A stretch of 64,000 bases of DNA from Arenibacter echinorum (GCF_003259375.1 NZ_QLLN01000003.1:486955-550954), one strand, 5' to 3'; positions 43,039 to 54,168 are shown, counted from the stretch's first letter. Notes: generated by a model from the sequence alone, not told the origin. Program-made: numbers and translations.

Positions 43039-45714
43039 TTAAAATGTAAATCCTATTTTGGCGTAGTAATAGGCTCCACCAAAACCCATTTGCACGGAGT
43101 CCCAATAACCACCTCCTTCTACCCAATCGTCCTGTTGGTCCGGGTATACGTTAAACAGGTTATTGGCACCTATGTTTAATTTAAGGCCATCACTTAATTG
43201 ATAACCAAAAACCAGATCGGTTACGAGCCGGGCGTCATAGGTATCCGTTGCCTGATTGATCTGGTCCTCAAAACTGGCATAATCAGAGGTGGGCTCATAC
43301 ATTTGGTAATCCAATAGTTCCACCTTACTGAAATGGGTGAATGCCAGGCCGGCATCAAACTTGTCCCTGCTGTAATTCATATTCAGGGTAAATTTGCTTT
43401 TTGGGGCCGAGGCCAATAAAAACCCCTTATCCCTTTCTCCAAAGAAGGTTTGCTCATCCAAACTGCCATTGTTTACCTTATCTATTTTCATATCATTTAT
43501 ATTACCGGTAAAAGTGGCGGATAACCTATTGTCGTCAAAACTTTTCTTCCAAGCCAGAACAATATCCAAACCAGTAGTCTTGGTGTCCACACCATTAACA
43601 AAGAATTGAGCCGCCTCAACGTTGGGAATTTGGGGTGCATCAAAATTTCCGGTAAGCACTATACGATCGTCCACCTTAATATAGTACCCGTCCACAGTTG
43701 CTGTAAAATCTCCGAAAGTTGCCGTAAAACCAAGACCAGCATTAAGGGCTTTTTCCTCGGTTAACTGATCTATTCCAAAGGAAGCCGTTACCGGACTGTT
43801 ATTGGGAGACAGCAAGGATTCCAAGGCTGCCCCACCCACAAAATTCGTAAACTGTAGATTATAATATTTTTGTGCCAAGGAAGGAGCTCTAAAACCTGTA
43901 CTTACAGAACCTCTTATATTAACATTATCCGATGCTTTTAACCTAGCGGCCAATTTGCCGTTCAAGGTACTTCCAAAATCACTGAAATTCTCAAAACGAG
44001 CAGCAGCACTTAAAAGAAAGGTTTCGGTTAGATCAAACTCCCCGTCTGCATACAGGGAAAAATTACTCCTGCTTCTATCCACTTCGTTCTTGGGACTGTA
44101 TCCGGGAAAACCTTGGGAGCCACCAGGACGCGGATCGCCCGAATCCGGATCAATGGGCTGGGTTTGATTGGCCGGATCAGTAATCAATAGGCCATTTACG
44201 TCATAGGTGCCCCAAGACCCCTCCTCACCGGCAAAAATGATAAAGTTTTCCGTTCTATATTCGGCACCAAAAGCCAAGTTCATACCCTCCAAAACATCCT
44301 CATAATACTTGGAAAAATCCAAATTCACCGTATTCTGTGTCAGACTATGTCCGCCCGCATCAAAATCGGTAGGGGATACATCTTCCAATGAAGCGTTAAG
44401 GGTGCCTTTTATGTAATAATGAAAATTATTCTTGCCATAAGTATTGCTGATATCCAGTTTCCAGCCACTATCCAATTCAGTTCTAAAACCCGCCGAGAAG
44501 GAATTATCAATAATATTGGAGGTAATCCTTGGGGTAAAACCATTTGGGTATATGGAAGGGATTACCCTGTTTCCTCCGTTTCTTGTAAAGGCGTAGGCAT
44601 CCGTATCCCTATAATTCCTACCACCAAAAGCATATAATTCCGATTTATCGGATAAGGGAACGGAAGCATTCAACATTAAATTAAATCCGTCAATGGCCGC
44701 CTCTCCGAAACCTCTCCTGAAATCGAACCCAGGTCTTAAAGTTTTGTTCTTGCTGATATATTCTGTAGTAACATTTACGAAACCACCATCATTACCGATA
44801 GCTGCACCAAAATTAACTCCAGCTTTTAGAGAACCTCCATCAAAATTCTTATCACTACCTATGGCGTTTCCGTCCTTCTCCGTGTCCAAACGATTGCCAT
44901 CTGTGTTGGGTGTTCCTGATGGAAAATCTCCTTTTGCATTGGTGTTGTAGGCCCCGTAATTAATAAATCCGGATACCTTATCCGTTTGGTTTTTCAAAAC
45001 AATATTGATTACCCCTGCAATGGCATCGGAACCATATTGTGCTGCAGCGCCATCACGCAATATTTCTATTCGTTTAATGGCTGATGCCGGAATGGCATTT
45101 AAATCGGTACCCGTGTTGCCACGTCCCCTGGTTCCGAAAATATTGATCAGGGAAGACTGATGCCTTCTTTTACCATTGATAAGCACCAAGGTTTGATCAG
45201 GGCCAAGACCTCTTAGGGTAGCGGGATCTATATGGTCGGCACCATCCGATCCTGACTGTTTATTGGCATTGAATGAGGGTGCAGCATATTGCAACAATTC
45301 ATTTACTTCCACACGTCCAGTTTGGGTAGAGACTTCCGCAATATCTATAACATCTACTGGAACCGCGGTGTCGGTAGAGGTGCGTTTTGGACTTCTGGAC
45401 CCCACTAATTGCACCTCGTCCAGCATCATTCCACCTGTCAGGGTAACATTGATAACCGATTTTCCGGAAGCATTTTCCTCCTTGGTATCATATCCTATAT
45501 AGCTAAAGACAAGGATTGCATTATCCATTACCGAAATTTGATAATTCCCATCAAAATCGGTCGTGGTACCGTTGGTAGTGCCTTTTTCCACAATGTTTAC
45601 CCCAACTAAGGGTTCGCCACTATCATCCGTAATGTTCCCGGACACCGAGTTTTGGGCAACTGTTAAGGCAAAATTGCCCAGCATAAAAGCTGTCAATAAG
45701 ATGATTTTTTTCAT
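43039..45714 (-). CDS. TonB-dependent receptor with carboxypeptidase-like domain
   Basis: 891 residues. Signal peptide (about 1-20), CarboxypepD_reg-like domain (about 22-105; SVSGNITDDSGEPLVGVNIVEKGT), plug (about 115-240; VEVNELLQYAAPSFNANKQSG, RIEILRDGAAAQYGSDAIAGVI) and 22-strand barrel ending in aromatic YYYAKIGFTF. No SusD gene beside it, so it is not a standard polysaccharide-utilisation pair. Substrate unknown; similar standalone receptors exist for siderophores or vitamins. Convergent with ferredoxin; a shared terminator separates them. Confidence 0.93.
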   Translation of the reverse strand: MKKIILLTAFMLGNFALTVAQNSVSGNITDDSGEPLVGVNIVEKGTTNGTTTDFDGNYQISVMDNAILVFSYIGYDTKEENASGKSVINVTLTGGMMLDEVQLVGSRSPKRTSTDTAVPVDVIDIAEVSTQTGRVEVNELLQYAAPSFNANKQSGSDGADHIDPATLRGLGPDQTLVLINGKRRHQSSLINIFGTRGRGNTGTDLNAIPASAIKRIEILRDGAAAQYGSDAIAGVINIVLKNQTDKVSGFINYGAYNTNAKGDFPSGTPNTDGNRLDTEKDGNAIGSDKNFDGGSLKAGVNFGAAIGNDGGFVNVTTEYISKNKTLRPGFDFRRGFGEAAIDGFNLMLNASVPLSDKSELYAFGGRNYRDTDAYAFTRNGGNRVIPSIYPNGFTPRITSNIIDNSFSAGFRTELDSGWKLDISNTYGKNNFHYYIKGTLNASLEDVSPTDFDAGGHSLTQNTVNLDFSKYYEDVLEGMNLAFGAEYRTENFIIFAGEEGSWGTYDVNGLLITDPANQTQPIDPDSGDPRPGGSQGFPGYSPKNEVDRSRSNFSLYADGEFDLTETFLLSAAARFENFSDFGSTLNGKLAARLKASDNVNIRGSVSTGFRAPSLAQKYYNLQFTNFVGGAALESLLSPNNSPVTASFGIDQLTEEKALNAGLGFTATFGDFTATVDGYYIKVDDRIVLTGNFDAPQIPNVEAAQFFVNGVDTKTTGLDIVLAWKKSFDDNRLSATFTGNINDMKIDKVNNGSLDEQTFFGERDKGFLLASAPKSKFTLNMNYSRDKFDAGLAFTHFSKVELLDYQMYEPTSDYASFEDQINQATDTYDARLVTDLVFGYQLSDGLKLNIGANNLFNVYPDQQDDWVEGGGYWDSVQMGFGGAYYYAKIGFTF

Positions 45715-45808
45715 ATTAATGATTTTAAGTGTTTAGCCTTCTAATTTAGGTATTTTATTTTTACATAATTAAGATTGTCAATGTGTGTTCATAAACGTAC
45801 ATAAATAG

Positions 45809-45816
45809 TATCTTTG
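45809..45816 (+). promoter_or_regulatory. -7 promoter element for ychF
   Basis: TATCTTTG matches TAnnTTTG. It lies 67 bases before the ychF ATG, so a leader of about 60 bases is expected. Confidence 0.6.
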
Positions 45817-45883
45817 CAGCTGTTAAAAAAAAGCTGGGAAATAGACTTGAGTTTATGTTTCCCGTTTAATATAGATCTCGACC

Positions 45884-46978
45884 ATGAAAGCAGGTATTGT
45901 AGGATTGCCCAATGTAGGAAAGTCCACACTTTTTAATTGTTTGTCCAACGCAAAGGCACAAAGTGCCAATTTTCCTTTTTGTACCATTGAACCGAATATT
46001 GGCGTGGTAAATGTTCCGGATACACGATTACAAAAATTGGAAGAACTTGTAAATCCTGAACGGGTATTGCCTGCAACAGTAGAAATTGTGGATATCGCAG
46101 GATTGGTAAAGGGAGCCAGTAAAGGTGAAGGCCTGGGCAACCAGTTTTTGGGTAATATTCGCGAGACAGATGCAATTTTACATGTGCTACGCTGTTTTGA
46201 CAACGATAACATTGTACATGTAGATGGTTCTGTAAATCCGGTTAGGGATAAGGAGACCATCGACATTGAGCTTCAATTAAAGGATTTGGAGACCGTGGAT
46301 AAAAAACTTGAAAAAGTGAAGCGGGCGGCCAAAACTGGAAACAAGGAAGCTCAAAAAGAGGAAGCGGTTCTATTGAAGATAAAACAAGGCCTTGAAACAG
46401 GTACCTCTGTACGTGCCCTGGATATCAACAAGGAAGATCGCGCAGAATTTGTTAAGCCTTTACAATTCATTACGGATAAACCGGTAATGTATGTCTGCAA
46501 TGTGGATGAAGACTCAGCTACCACTGGCAACACATACGTGGAGCAAGTTAAGGCTGCTGTTGCCAACGAAAATGCAGAAGTAATCTTTTTGGCCGTAGGG
46601 ACCGAAGCCGATATAACGGAATTGGAGAGTTATGAGGAACGACAAATGTTCTTGGAAGATTTAGGACTGACCGAACCCGGTTCTGCCATATTGATCAGGG
46701 GAGCTTACAGGCTATTGGATTTGGAGACTTATTTTACCGCTGGGGTAAAGGAAGTAAGGGCATGGACCATTCCTGTGGGAGCCACGGCACCTCAGGCTGC
46801 AGGAGTAATCCATACTGATTTTGAAAAAGGTTTTATTAGAGCAGAAGTTATTGCCTATAATGATTTTGTCTCTTATGGAAGTGAGGCAAAGGTCAAGGAA
46901 GCCGGAAAAATGCGAGTGGAAGGAAAAGAATACATCGTTAAGGATGGCGATGTAATGCATTTTAGGTTTAACGTCTAG
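45884..46978 (+). CDS. ychF: YchF/Ola1 redox-regulated ATPase
   Basis: 364 residues. P-loop [11 protein letters not shown] (residues about 6-16), non-canonical NVDE (CNVDED) replacing NKxD, which explains the ATP over GTP preference, a coiled-coil insert (about 130-170) and a C-terminal TGS-like domain ([37 protein letters not shown]). Binds ribosomes and affects stress response. Fully typical. Confidence 0.96.
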   Translation: MKAGIVGLPNVGKSTLFNCLSNAKAQSANFPFCTIEPNIGVVNVPDTRLQKLEELVNPERVLPATVEIVDIAGLVKGASKGEGLGNQFLGNIRETDAILHVLRCFDNDNIVHVDGSVNPVRDKETIDIELQLKDLETVDKKLEKVKRAAKTGNKEAQKEEAVLLKIKQGLETGTSVRALDINKEDRAEFVKPLQFITDKPVMYVCNVDEDSATTGNTYVEQVKAAVANENAEVIFLAVGTEADITELESYEERQMFLEDLGLTEPGSAILIRGAYRLLDLETYFTAGVKEVRAWTIPVGATAPQAAGVIHTDFEKGFIRAEVIAYNDFVSYGSEAKVKEAGKMRVEGKEYIVKDGDVMHFRFNV

Positions 46979-47313
46979 GACAACACAAGGCTTAACCAAT
47001 AACCGGTTGCCAATAAACCTTGGTAGGCTCCATGCGGTCCTTTGATCAGGAACAGGGCATATTGAATCTCTAGGACCAAAAGACTCCTGAAAGCGGGACA
47101 GGCTTGGACATGATTTTTTGTTGCCGCAAAGAATCAATAAATTTTTATACTTTTACAATTAATATTATTCTTATAACTAAGAATATATATTGCTTAATAC
47201 CCCTTACTATCAACAAATCGTTGGTTTCCTTTGTTAATTACTTTAACGCATAGGGGTTTCATCTTTTTATAACACTTGCTATATTAGCAACACTTTGGAT
47301 AAAGCCCTAGACC
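46979..47313. other. 335-base gap between ychF and parE
   Basis: The first 130 bases are GC-richer than the rest and contain short inverted repeats: CCAA/TTGG around 47010-47026, and GGTCCT (47036-47041) with AGGACC (about 47083). The remaining part is AT-rich, with CCCCT (around 47201) and AGGGG (around 47252) as a wide dyad before parE. No tRNA, no terminator with T-run, no convincing reading frame. Confidence 0.5.
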
Positions 47314-49176
47314 ATGTCAGATAACACCCAATATACAGAAGACAACATTCGATCATTAGACTGGAAAGAACATATCCGTATGCGTCCGGGAATGTATATT
47401 GGCAAATTGGGCGATGGATCCTCTGCCGATGACGGAATCTATATCCTTTTAAAAGAGGTTATTGACAACTGTATAGATGAGTTTGTAATGGGTGCCGGAA
47501 AGACCATAGATATTGTTATCAAAGATAATGTGGTAAATGTGAGGGATTATGGCCGGGGAATTCCTTTGGGCAAGGTTGTGGACGTAGTGTCCAAAATGAA
47601 CACTGGTGGTAAGTACGACTCAAGGGCCTTTAAAAAATCCGTTGGTCTTAACGGGGTTGGTACCAAAGCGGTAAATGCCTTATCCAGTTTTTTCAAAGTG
47701 CAGTCCTCCAGGGATAATATGCTTAAAACCGCAGAATTTCAACAAGGAAATTTAGTTTCGGAAGTGGGCCCGGAAGACACCTCAAAGCGAAAAGGAACCA
47801 AGGTATCCTTTACTCCGGACGAAATTATCTTTAAGAAATACAAGTACAGGAACGAGTATGTGGAACGCATGCTCAAAAATTATGTATACCTCAATCCTGG
47901 TCTTACCATTATTTACAATGGCGAGAAATTCCATTCCGAGAACGGACTTAAAGACCTATTGGAGGACAATAATAATATTGAGGATATGACTTACCCTATT
48001 ATTCACCTAAAGGGTAACGATATCGAAATTGCCTTAACGCACAGCAAAACACAGTATAGCGAAGAATACCATTCGTTTGTTAACGGACAAAACACCACCC
48101 AGGGAGGAACACATCAGACAGCATTTCGGGAGGCCATCGTAAAAACCATCCGGGATTTCTACGGGAAAAATTATGATCCATCCGATGTTAGGAAATCTAT
48201 TATTTCCGCCATAGCCATAAAGGTAATGGAACCAGTTTTCGAAAGTCAGACAAAGACTAAATTAGGGTCTACGGATATGGGTGGCGATCTACCAACGGTA
48301 CGAACCTATATCAACGATTTTGTAGGTACCCAGCTTAACAATTACCTTCACAAAAATCCAGATACCGCAGAAAAGCTTCAGCGCAAAATTATGCAGGCAG
48401 AGCGGGAGCGAAAGGAACTCTCCGGGATTAGAAAATTGGCAAAGGACAGGGCTAAAAAAGCCAACCTCCACAATAAAAAATTAAGGGATTGCAGGGTACA
48501 TTTGGCAGATTCCAAAAATGATCGCTGTTTGGAAAGCACTTTGTTTATCACAGAGGGTGATTCGGCTTCAGGGTCCATTACCAAATCGAGGGACGTAAAC
48601 ACCCAGGCCGTATTTAGCTTAAGGGGGAAACCTTTGAACTCCTATGGCATGTCCAAGAAAATAGTGTACGAAAATGAGGAATTCAACCTTCTCCAAGCTG
48701 CATTGAACATCGAGGAATCCATGGAGGATTTAAGGTACAACAAGATAGTAATTGCTACGGATGCGGATGTTGATGGAATGCACATTCGACTTTTATTGAT
48801 TACTTTTTTCCTGCAATTTTTCCCGGAACTAATAAAAGAGAATCACCTATATATACTTCAGACACCGCTATTCCGGGTCCGTAACAAAAAGGATACCTAT
48901 TACTGTTACAGCCATGAAGAAAAATTACAGGCCATTGAAAAGTTATCGGGAAAACCCGAAATAACCCGATTTAAGGGATTGGGTGAAATCTCACCAGATG
49001 AGTTTCAACATTTTATTGGCGAAGACATTAGATTGGAACCGGTAATGCTGGACAAAGCAATGTCTATAGAAAACTTATTGGAGTTTTATATGGGCAAAAA
49101 CACCCCTGACCGTCAGGAATTTATAATAAACAACCTTAAAGTAGAGGTAGACCTAATAGAGGAAAACCAATTATAA
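47314..49176 (+). CDS. parE: DNA topoisomerase IV subunit B
   Basis: 620 residues. GHKL ATPase domain (about 1-220; [36 protein letters not shown]), transducer, and TOPRIM (about 410-530; [24 protein letters not shown]). Ends without the long C-terminal part of some GyrB, usual for Bacteroidota ParE. Forms a heterotetramer with ParC that decatenates daughter chromosomes. parC follows after 45 bases that include a GC-rich hairpin. Confidence 0.95.
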   Translation: MSDNTQYTEDNIRSLDWKEHIRMRPGMYIGKLGDGSSADDGIYILLKEVIDNCIDEFVMGAGKTIDIVIKDNVVNVRDYGRGIPLGKVVDVVSKMNTGGKYDSRAFKKSVGLNGVGTKAVNALSSFFKVQSSRDNMLKTAEFQQGNLVSEVGPEDTSKRKGTKVSFTPDEIIFKKYKYRNEYVERMLKNYVYLNPGLTIIYNGEKFHSENGLKDLLEDNNNIEDMTYPIIHLKGNDIEIALTHSKTQYSEEYHSFVNGQNTTQGGTHQTAFREAIVKTIRDFYGKNYDPSDVRKSIISAIAIKVMEPVFESQTKTKLGSTDMGGDLPTVRTYINDFVGTQLNNYLHKNPDTAEKLQRKIMQAERERKELSGIRKLAKDRAKKANLHNKKLRDCRVHLADSKNDRCLESTLFITEGDSASGSITKSRDVNTQAVFSLRGKPLNSYGMSKKIVYENEEFNLLQAALNIEESMEDLRYNKIVIATDADVDGMHIRLLLITFFLQFFPELIKENHLYILQTPLFRVRNKKDTYYCYSHEEKLQAIEKLSGKPEITRFKGLGEISPDEFQHFIGEDIRLEPVMLDKAMSIENLLEFYMGKNTPDRQEFIINNLKVEVDLIEENQL

Positions 49177-49177
49177 A

Positions 49178-49197
49178 CCTGCCTGCCCGCAGGCAGG
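49178..49197. repeat. GC-rich palindromic element between parE and parC
   Basis: CCTGCCTGC (49178-49186) and GCAGGCAGG (49189-49197) form a 9-bp all-but-two-GC stem with loop CC, two bases past the parE stop. It contrasts sharply with the AT-rich surroundings and resembles dispersed REP-like palindromes seen in Flavobacteria. There is no T-run, so it is not a normal terminator. Confidence 0.7.
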
Positions 49198-49221
49198 CCA
49201 AACTAATACGAATCTTTCTTT

Positions 49222-51903
49222 ATGGAAGAGAATGAAGAACTGAACGAAGTACCTAAAGAAAATCAAGAAGATACCCAGGACACCCTTACCAAGGTTACCG
49301 GGATGTACAAAGACTGGTTTTTAGATTACGCTTCCTATGTTATTTTGGAGCGTGCAGTACCCGCTATAGAGGACGGATTCAAACCTGTTCAGCGGAGGAT
49401 AATGCACGCATTAAAGGAGTTGGACGACGGCCGATACAACAAAGTAGCCAATGTTGTGGGCCATACCATGCAGTACCACCCTCACGGTGATGCGAGTATT
49501 GCGGACGCCATGGTCCAAATTGGACAAAAAGACCTTTTGATCGACACCCAAGGTAACTGGGGAAACATCTTAACCGGTGATAGTGCAGCTGCATCCCGTT
49601 ATATAGAGGCCCGATTAACAAAGTTTGCCCTTGAAGTCGTATTTAGCCCAAAAATTACAGAGTGGCAGCTCTCCTATGACGGAAGAAAAAAAGAACCTGT
49701 AAATCTCCCGGTTAAATTTCCGCTTTTACTGGCTCAGGGCGCAGAGGGCATCGCGGTGGGACTCTCCACCAAGGTGCTGCCCCACAATTTTATTGAGCTT
49801 ATAGATGCCTCTATAAAACATCTCAAAGGGCAGAAATTCACCATTTACCCGGACTTTCCTACCTCCGGCATCATAGACATAAGCAATTATAACGACGGCT
49901 TAAGAGGGGGTAAGATCAGGGTTAGGGCCAAGATACATCAGCAAGACAAGAACACATTGGTAATCAAGGAAATACCATACGGAACCAATACCTCTTCTTT
50001 AATAGATTCTATTCTAAAAGCCAACGATAAAGGGAAGATAAAAATCAAAAAAATCGAAGACAATACCGCTGCGGAAGTAGAAATTTTGATACATCTGCCG
50101 CCAGGACTTTCGCCTGACAAAACTATAGATGCCCTGTACGCCTTTACCTCCTGTGAATCATCCATATCCCCATTGGGCTGTATTATCGAAGACAACAAAC
50201 CTCTGTTTATAGGTGTTACCGAGATGCTACAACGCTCCACGGAATATACTGTGGAACTTTTAAAGGCCGAATTGGAAATACAACTGGGAGAACTGGAGGA
50301 ACAATGGCATTTTGCCTCCCTTGAGCGCATCTTTATTGAAAATAGAATTTACCGGGACATTGAGGAGGAAGAAACCTGGGAAGGCGTTATTGCCGCCATA
50401 GACAAAGGTCTCGCCCCATATACGACCCATTTAAAAAGAAAGGTTACCGAAGACGATATTGTTAGACTTACAGAGATTAGGATCAAAAGAATCTCAAAGT
50501 TCGATTTAGACAAAGCCCAACAATATTTAGATAGTCTCGAAGAAAGGATTGCCGAGGTAAAACACAATTTAGCCAATCTGATCGAATTTGCGATCAACTA
50601 TTTCAAGTCCCTAAAGGAAAAATACGGAAAGGGAAGGGAACGTAAATCCGAAATCCGAATTTTTGACGATATTGAGGCTACCAAGGTAGTTATAAGAAAT
50701 ACAAAATTATACGTAAACCGTGAGGAGGGTTTTGTTGGCACCTCCTTAAAACGGGATGAATATGTTACCGATTGCAGCGATATAGACGATATTATTGTTT
50801 TTACCAATGAAGGAAAAATGATGATTGCCAAGGTGGACTCCAAAATTTTTGTAGGCAAGAACATTATTCATGTCGCCGTTTTCAAGAAAAAAGACAAGCG
50901 GACCATTTACAACATGATCTACAAAGACGGCAAAGGTGGAGCCAGCTACATTAAAAGATTTAACGTAACAGGAGTTACCAGGGACAAACCTTACGACCTT
51001 ACTACCGGAAAACCACAGTCTGAAGTACTTTATTTTTCTGCCAATCCCAATGGGGAAGCCGAAGTAATCACCGTTCTTTTAAGACAAGTGGGCAGCGTTA
51101 AGAAGCTGAAGTGGGATATAGATTTCGCCGACGTACTGATAAAAGGAAGGGCTTCCAAAGGAAATATTGTCACCAAATACTCGGTAAAACGAATAGAGTT
51201 AAAAGAAAAAGGGGTTTCTACCCTTAAGCCAAGAAAAATATGGTTCGACGAAATAGTTAGAAGACTTAATGTTGATGGCCGCGGGGAACTACTTGGAGAA
51301 TTTAAGGGAGACGATATGCTTTTGGTCGTCACCCAAAAAGGTGTAGCAAAAACTTTTATCCCCAACCTTTCAACCCATTTCGATGAAGATATGGTTGTTT
51401 TGGAAAAATGGAATCCAAACAAGCCATTGTCTGCCATTTACTTTGAAGGAGAAAAAGACCGCTACTATGTAAAACGTTTTATGATCGAGAACGAAAACAA
51501 GGAGGAACTGTTTATTTCAGAACACCCAAAATCATTCTTGGAACTCGTTTCTACCGATTGGCGACCAGTAGTCGAAATTGAATTTACAAAACCAAGGGGT
51601 AAAGACGTGAAACCTAATCAAATTATTGATTTAGAGGATTTTATATCGGTTAAAGGAATAAAAGCTTTAGGTAATCAACTCACCTCGGACAAGGTGAAAA
51701 ATATAAATGCCCTGGAACCGCTCCCTTTTGAAGAACCCAAAGAAAACGAAGCCAGTGAAATTGAAGTGGTAGACGAAGAGAACATAGAGGTCAAAGAACC
51801 CCTAGATACAGATTCGCCAAAAACAGAAACAGGCGATCAAGAATCCAAAAAAGGGAAAAACCCGGAGAAAGGGGATGACGAAACACAAACAACGCTTTTT
51901 TAA
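49222..51903 (+). CDS. parC: DNA topoisomerase IV subunit A
   Basis: 893 residues. Breakage-reunion domain with active-site Tyr127 (AAASRYIEARL), QRDR region HPHGDASIADAMV with Ala91 at the usual quinolone-contact Ser position, coiled coil (about 370-460) and a C-terminal beta-pinwheel (about 500-800). A Glu/Lys-rich acidic tail (about 840-893) ends the protein. Pairs with ParE. Co-transcribed with parE. Confidence 0.95.
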   Translation: MEENEELNEVPKENQEDTQDTLTKVTGMYKDWFLDYASYVILERAVPAIEDGFKPVQRRIMHALKELDDGRYNKVANVVGHTMQYHPHGDASIADAMVQIGQKDLLIDTQGNWGNILTGDSAAASRYIEARLTKFALEVVFSPKITEWQLSYDGRKKEPVNLPVKFPLLLAQGAEGIAVGLSTKVLPHNFIELIDASIKHLKGQKFTIYPDFPTSGIIDISNYNDGLRGGKIRVRAKIHQQDKNTLVIKEIPYGTNTSSLIDSILKANDKGKIKIKKIEDNTAAEVEILIHLPPGLSPDKTIDALYAFTSCESSISPLGCIIEDNKPLFIGVTEMLQRSTEYTVELLKAELEIQLGELEEQWHFASLERIFIENRIYRDIEEEETWEGVIAAIDKGLAPYTTHLKRKVTEDDIVRLTEIRIKRISKFDLDKAQQYLDSLEERIAEVKHNLANLIEFAINYFKSLKEKYGKGRERKSEIRIFDDIEATKVVIRNTKLYVNREEGFVGTSLKRDEYVTDCSDIDDIIVFTNEGKMMIAKVDSKIFVGKNIIHVAVFKKKDKRTIYNMIYKDGKGGASYIKRFNVTGVTRDKPYDLTTGKPQSEVLYFSANPNGEAEVITVLLRQVGSVKKLKWDIDFADVLIKGRASKGNIVTKYSVKRIELKEKGVSTLKPRKIWFDEIVRRLNVDGRGELLGEFKGDDMLLVVTQKGVAKTFIPNLSTHFDEDMVVLEKWNPNKPLSAIYFEGEKDRYYVKRFMIENENKEELFISEHPKSFLELVSTDWRPVVEIEFTKPRGKDVKPNQIIDLEDFISVKGIKALGNQLTSDKVKNINALEPLPFEEPKENEASEIEVVDEENIEVKEPLDTDSPKTETGDQESKKGKNPEKGDDETQTTLF

Positions 51904-52012
51904 GACTTTACTAGGGTATCTGCAGCATAATAAAAAACTGATATACTTTTTAAAATGTATTAATTAATGGTTAATTGGGATAATTCCCTAAGGGATTACT
52001 CCAAGAATAGCC

Positions 52013-52020
52013 TATATTTG
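52013..52020 (+). promoter_or_regulatory. -7 promoter element for second desaturase gene
   Basis: TATATTTG fits TAnnTTTG. It lies 19 bases before the ATG at 52040, so the leader would be only about a dozen bases. Confidence 0.6.
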
Positions 52021-52039
52021 CACAAATTGATTATTTTTT

Positions 52040-52996
52040 ATGGATTTTACCAACCCCCTGGTATACGGAGTTCCTTGTTTTATAGCCTTTATTCTATTGG
52101 AACTTACTTATAGCAAGACACATGGCGACGATCATCTATATGATTGGAAAGATTTGGCCGCAAGCGGCTTTATGGGTGTTGGCTCCGCCATTATTGCACC
52201 TTTGATCAAGGTAGTATCCGCCATTGTAATATTTGAATTTACCTATGAATTGTTCAACCCGATTACAGACGGGGTTAGAACCAACATTCTTGGATACGAA
52301 TCTTTTGGATATGCATGGTATGTTTGGCTTCTTTGCCAACTAGCGGACGATTTTACATATTATTGGTTTCACAGGGCCAATCATGAAGTACGTATTTTAT
52401 GGGCTGCCCATATTGTACACCATTCCTCTGACAATTTTAATTTAGGGACTGCCGTACGTAACGGGTGGTTCACTATTTTATACAAGCCCCTCTTTTATAT
52501 GTGGCTTCCCGCCATAGGTTTCCCCCCAGAAATGGTCGTTGTATGTTTGGGAATCGAAGCTTTGTGGCAATTTCAATTACATTCGGTCTATATCCCAAAG
52601 ATGGGATTCATTGAAAAAATATTCAACACCCACACTATGCACCAAGTACACCACGCTCAAAATGTGGAATATCTGGACAAAAATCACGGTGGATTTTTGA
52701 ATATTTTCGATAAAATATTTGGAACCTGGAAAGAACTGGATGATGATGTCGATGTGAAATACGGGGTTATTCACGCACCCAACTCTCACAATCCGGTAGT
52801 TATCCTAACCCACGAGTTCAAGGATATCTATAAGGATGTTAAGAAATCGAAAAAACTATCACACGCCTTAATGTATATTTTTGGCCCTCCAGGATGGAGT
52901 CCTGACGGAAGCACTCTTACTGTAAAACAGCAACAGCGGCTGTTTAAGAAGCAAAAGACTGCAAATCCTGAAGTAGCCTTTAGTCGACCCAATTAA
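52040..52996 (+). CDS. Sterol desaturase/fatty acid hydroxylase family protein (second copy)
   Basis: 318 residues with about five membrane helices. Histidine boxes YWFHRANHEVRILWAAHIVHHSSDNFN and HTMHQVHHAQN, plus WQFQLHS, make the di-iron site of the hydroxylase superfamily. Only distantly similar to the copy at 33.5 kb. Lipid substrate unknown. Ends with a basic tail. It has its own promoter and is convergent with TerC. Confidence 0.87.
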   Translation: MDFTNPLVYGVPCFIAFILLELTYSKTHGDDHLYDWKDLAASGFMGVGSAIIAPLIKVVSAIVIFEFTYELFNPITDGVRTNILGYESFGYAWYVWLLCQLADDFTYYWFHRANHEVRILWAAHIVHHSSDNFNLGTAVRNGWFTILYKPLFYMWLPAIGFPPEMVVVCLGIEALWQFQLHSVYIPKMGFIEKIFNTHTMHQVHHAQNVEYLDKNHGGFLNIFDKIFGTWKELDDDVDVKYGVIHAPNSHNPVVILTHEFKDIYKDVKKSKKLSHALMYIFGPPGWSPDGSTLTVKQQQRLFKKQKTANPEVAFSRPN

Positions 52997-53356
52997 CACA
53001 TATTACATCATTACACCTCACGGACAAACCGCGTTCAACCATTTGATTAATGGCACTAATGCACGCCTATAATTGATTTTAAGAGCAAGAATACAAACCT
53101 TATCATCAAAACGTGTTGAGCAACTAAGGAAACATTTCCCAATACTAGTGTAATCTTGTTCAATAACAAATAAGTCTTCTAGCACAACTTATCGGATCAT
53201 TCCACCCCTTCAAATACCTCCGTTACAATAATAATTTCAATACCAGTATTTACTCTTTTCTAAACGGTAAAGACCAAATTCTACGTGTTTCTTTTTTTCA
53301 TCGATCTACAAATGAAACAACATCACTAAAAAAAGAATCCACCAGAAACAAGTCCC
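52997..53356. other. 360-base gene-free stretch between convergent genes
   Basis: Lies between the stop codons of the desaturase and TerC genes. It contains no reading frame with protein-like composition, no tRNA-like fold, and no clear terminator hairpin with T-tract, although both genes should end here. AT-rich, C-rich and G-poor on the plus strand. Confidence 0.5.
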
Positions 53357-54166
53357 TTATTCCTTTACTTCCGAAGGCTTAACCTTGTTCTTTTGCATTC
53401 GGATATTGAGAAATTCCACAAATAAGGAGAAGGCAATGGCAAAATAAAGGTAGCCTTTAGGAATAGCACCCACTTCATTGCCGAAGAATTTAGCGTGACT
53501 TAAATGCGCTGACTCCATAATTAACATAAACCCGATAAGAATCAAAAAAGAAAGTGCCAGAATCTGCATAGATGGGTGGGCACTAATAAATTGTCGTATT
53601 GGATTAGCAAAGACCATCATGATAATAATAGAAATAACAACAGCTATGATCATTAGCAATAATGCATCCCCTGGCTTGTTGCCTATACCATTGGTCATAC
53701 CCACCGCAGTTAGGATGGAATCTATAGAGAAAATAAAGTCGATCAGGATAATCTGTACAATAGCACTGGACAAGCTGGTAATCCCCTTAGCACTAACTTG
53801 ATTCTCATCATGGTCGGGCATTTCTATTTTTTCATGAATCTCGGAAGTACTTTTATACAACAGGAAAAGTCCCCCAAAGAACAAGATCAAGGCTTGACCA
53901 CTAATCCCCATGTAAACCCAGGAGCTCTCTATATAGAAAAACGGATTTTTAAGTCCGATTAAGAAGGAAACGGCAAACAACAATATAATCCTTTGCACCA
54001 TAGCCAAAAGCAGCCCCAGATTAGTTGCTTTTGCCTGTAATTTTCGCGGCAGCTTGTTGGCAATTATGGATATAAAGATAATGTTGTCTATTCCGAGGAC
54101 AATTTCCAAAAAAGTTAGGGTAATCAAAGCCACCCATGCATCCGGAGTCGATAAGATTTCAAACAT
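53357..54166 (-). CDS. TerC-family integral membrane protein
   Basis: 269 residues, seven to eight transmembrane helices. TerC signature: EIVLGIDNIIFISIIANKLP with membrane-buried acidic residues in helix 1, and IDFIFSIDSILTAVGM in the central helix. Related to tellurite-resistance TerC and manganese exporters (Alx/MeeF); metal efflux, maybe Mn, is likely. It follows a small lipoprotein gene with two bases between them. Confidence 0.9.
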   Translation of the reverse strand: MFEILSTPDAWVALITLTFLEIVLGIDNIIFISIIANKLPRKLQAKATNLGLLLAMVQRIILLFAVSFLIGLKNPFFYIESSWVYMGISGQALILFFGGLFLLYKSTSEIHEKIEMPDHDENQVSAKGITSLSSAIVQIILIDFIFSIDSILTAVGMTNGIGNKPGDALLLMIIAVVISIIIMMVFANPIRQFISAHPSMQILALSFLILIGFMLIMESAHLSHAKFFGNEVGAIPKGYLYFAIAFSLFVEFLNIRMQKNKVKPSEVKE

Positions 54167-54168
54167 AG

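Noticed and set aside
45853-46266. Minus-strand 137-residue frame opposite the start of ychF
   Set aside because: Complete antisense shadow of a highly conserved gene; Ser/Thr-rich translation typical of such shadows.
46712-47137. Minus-strand 141-residue frame across the ychF 3' end and the gap behind it
   Set aside because: Lies antisense to ychF for most of its length, and its Cys/Pro/Arg-rich translation has no folded-protein pattern.
49483-49497. Ala91 in the ParC quinolone region read as an acquired resistance mutation
   Set aside because: HPHGDASI appears to be the normal ParC form in this lineage; without relatives or drug data it is not evidence of selection.
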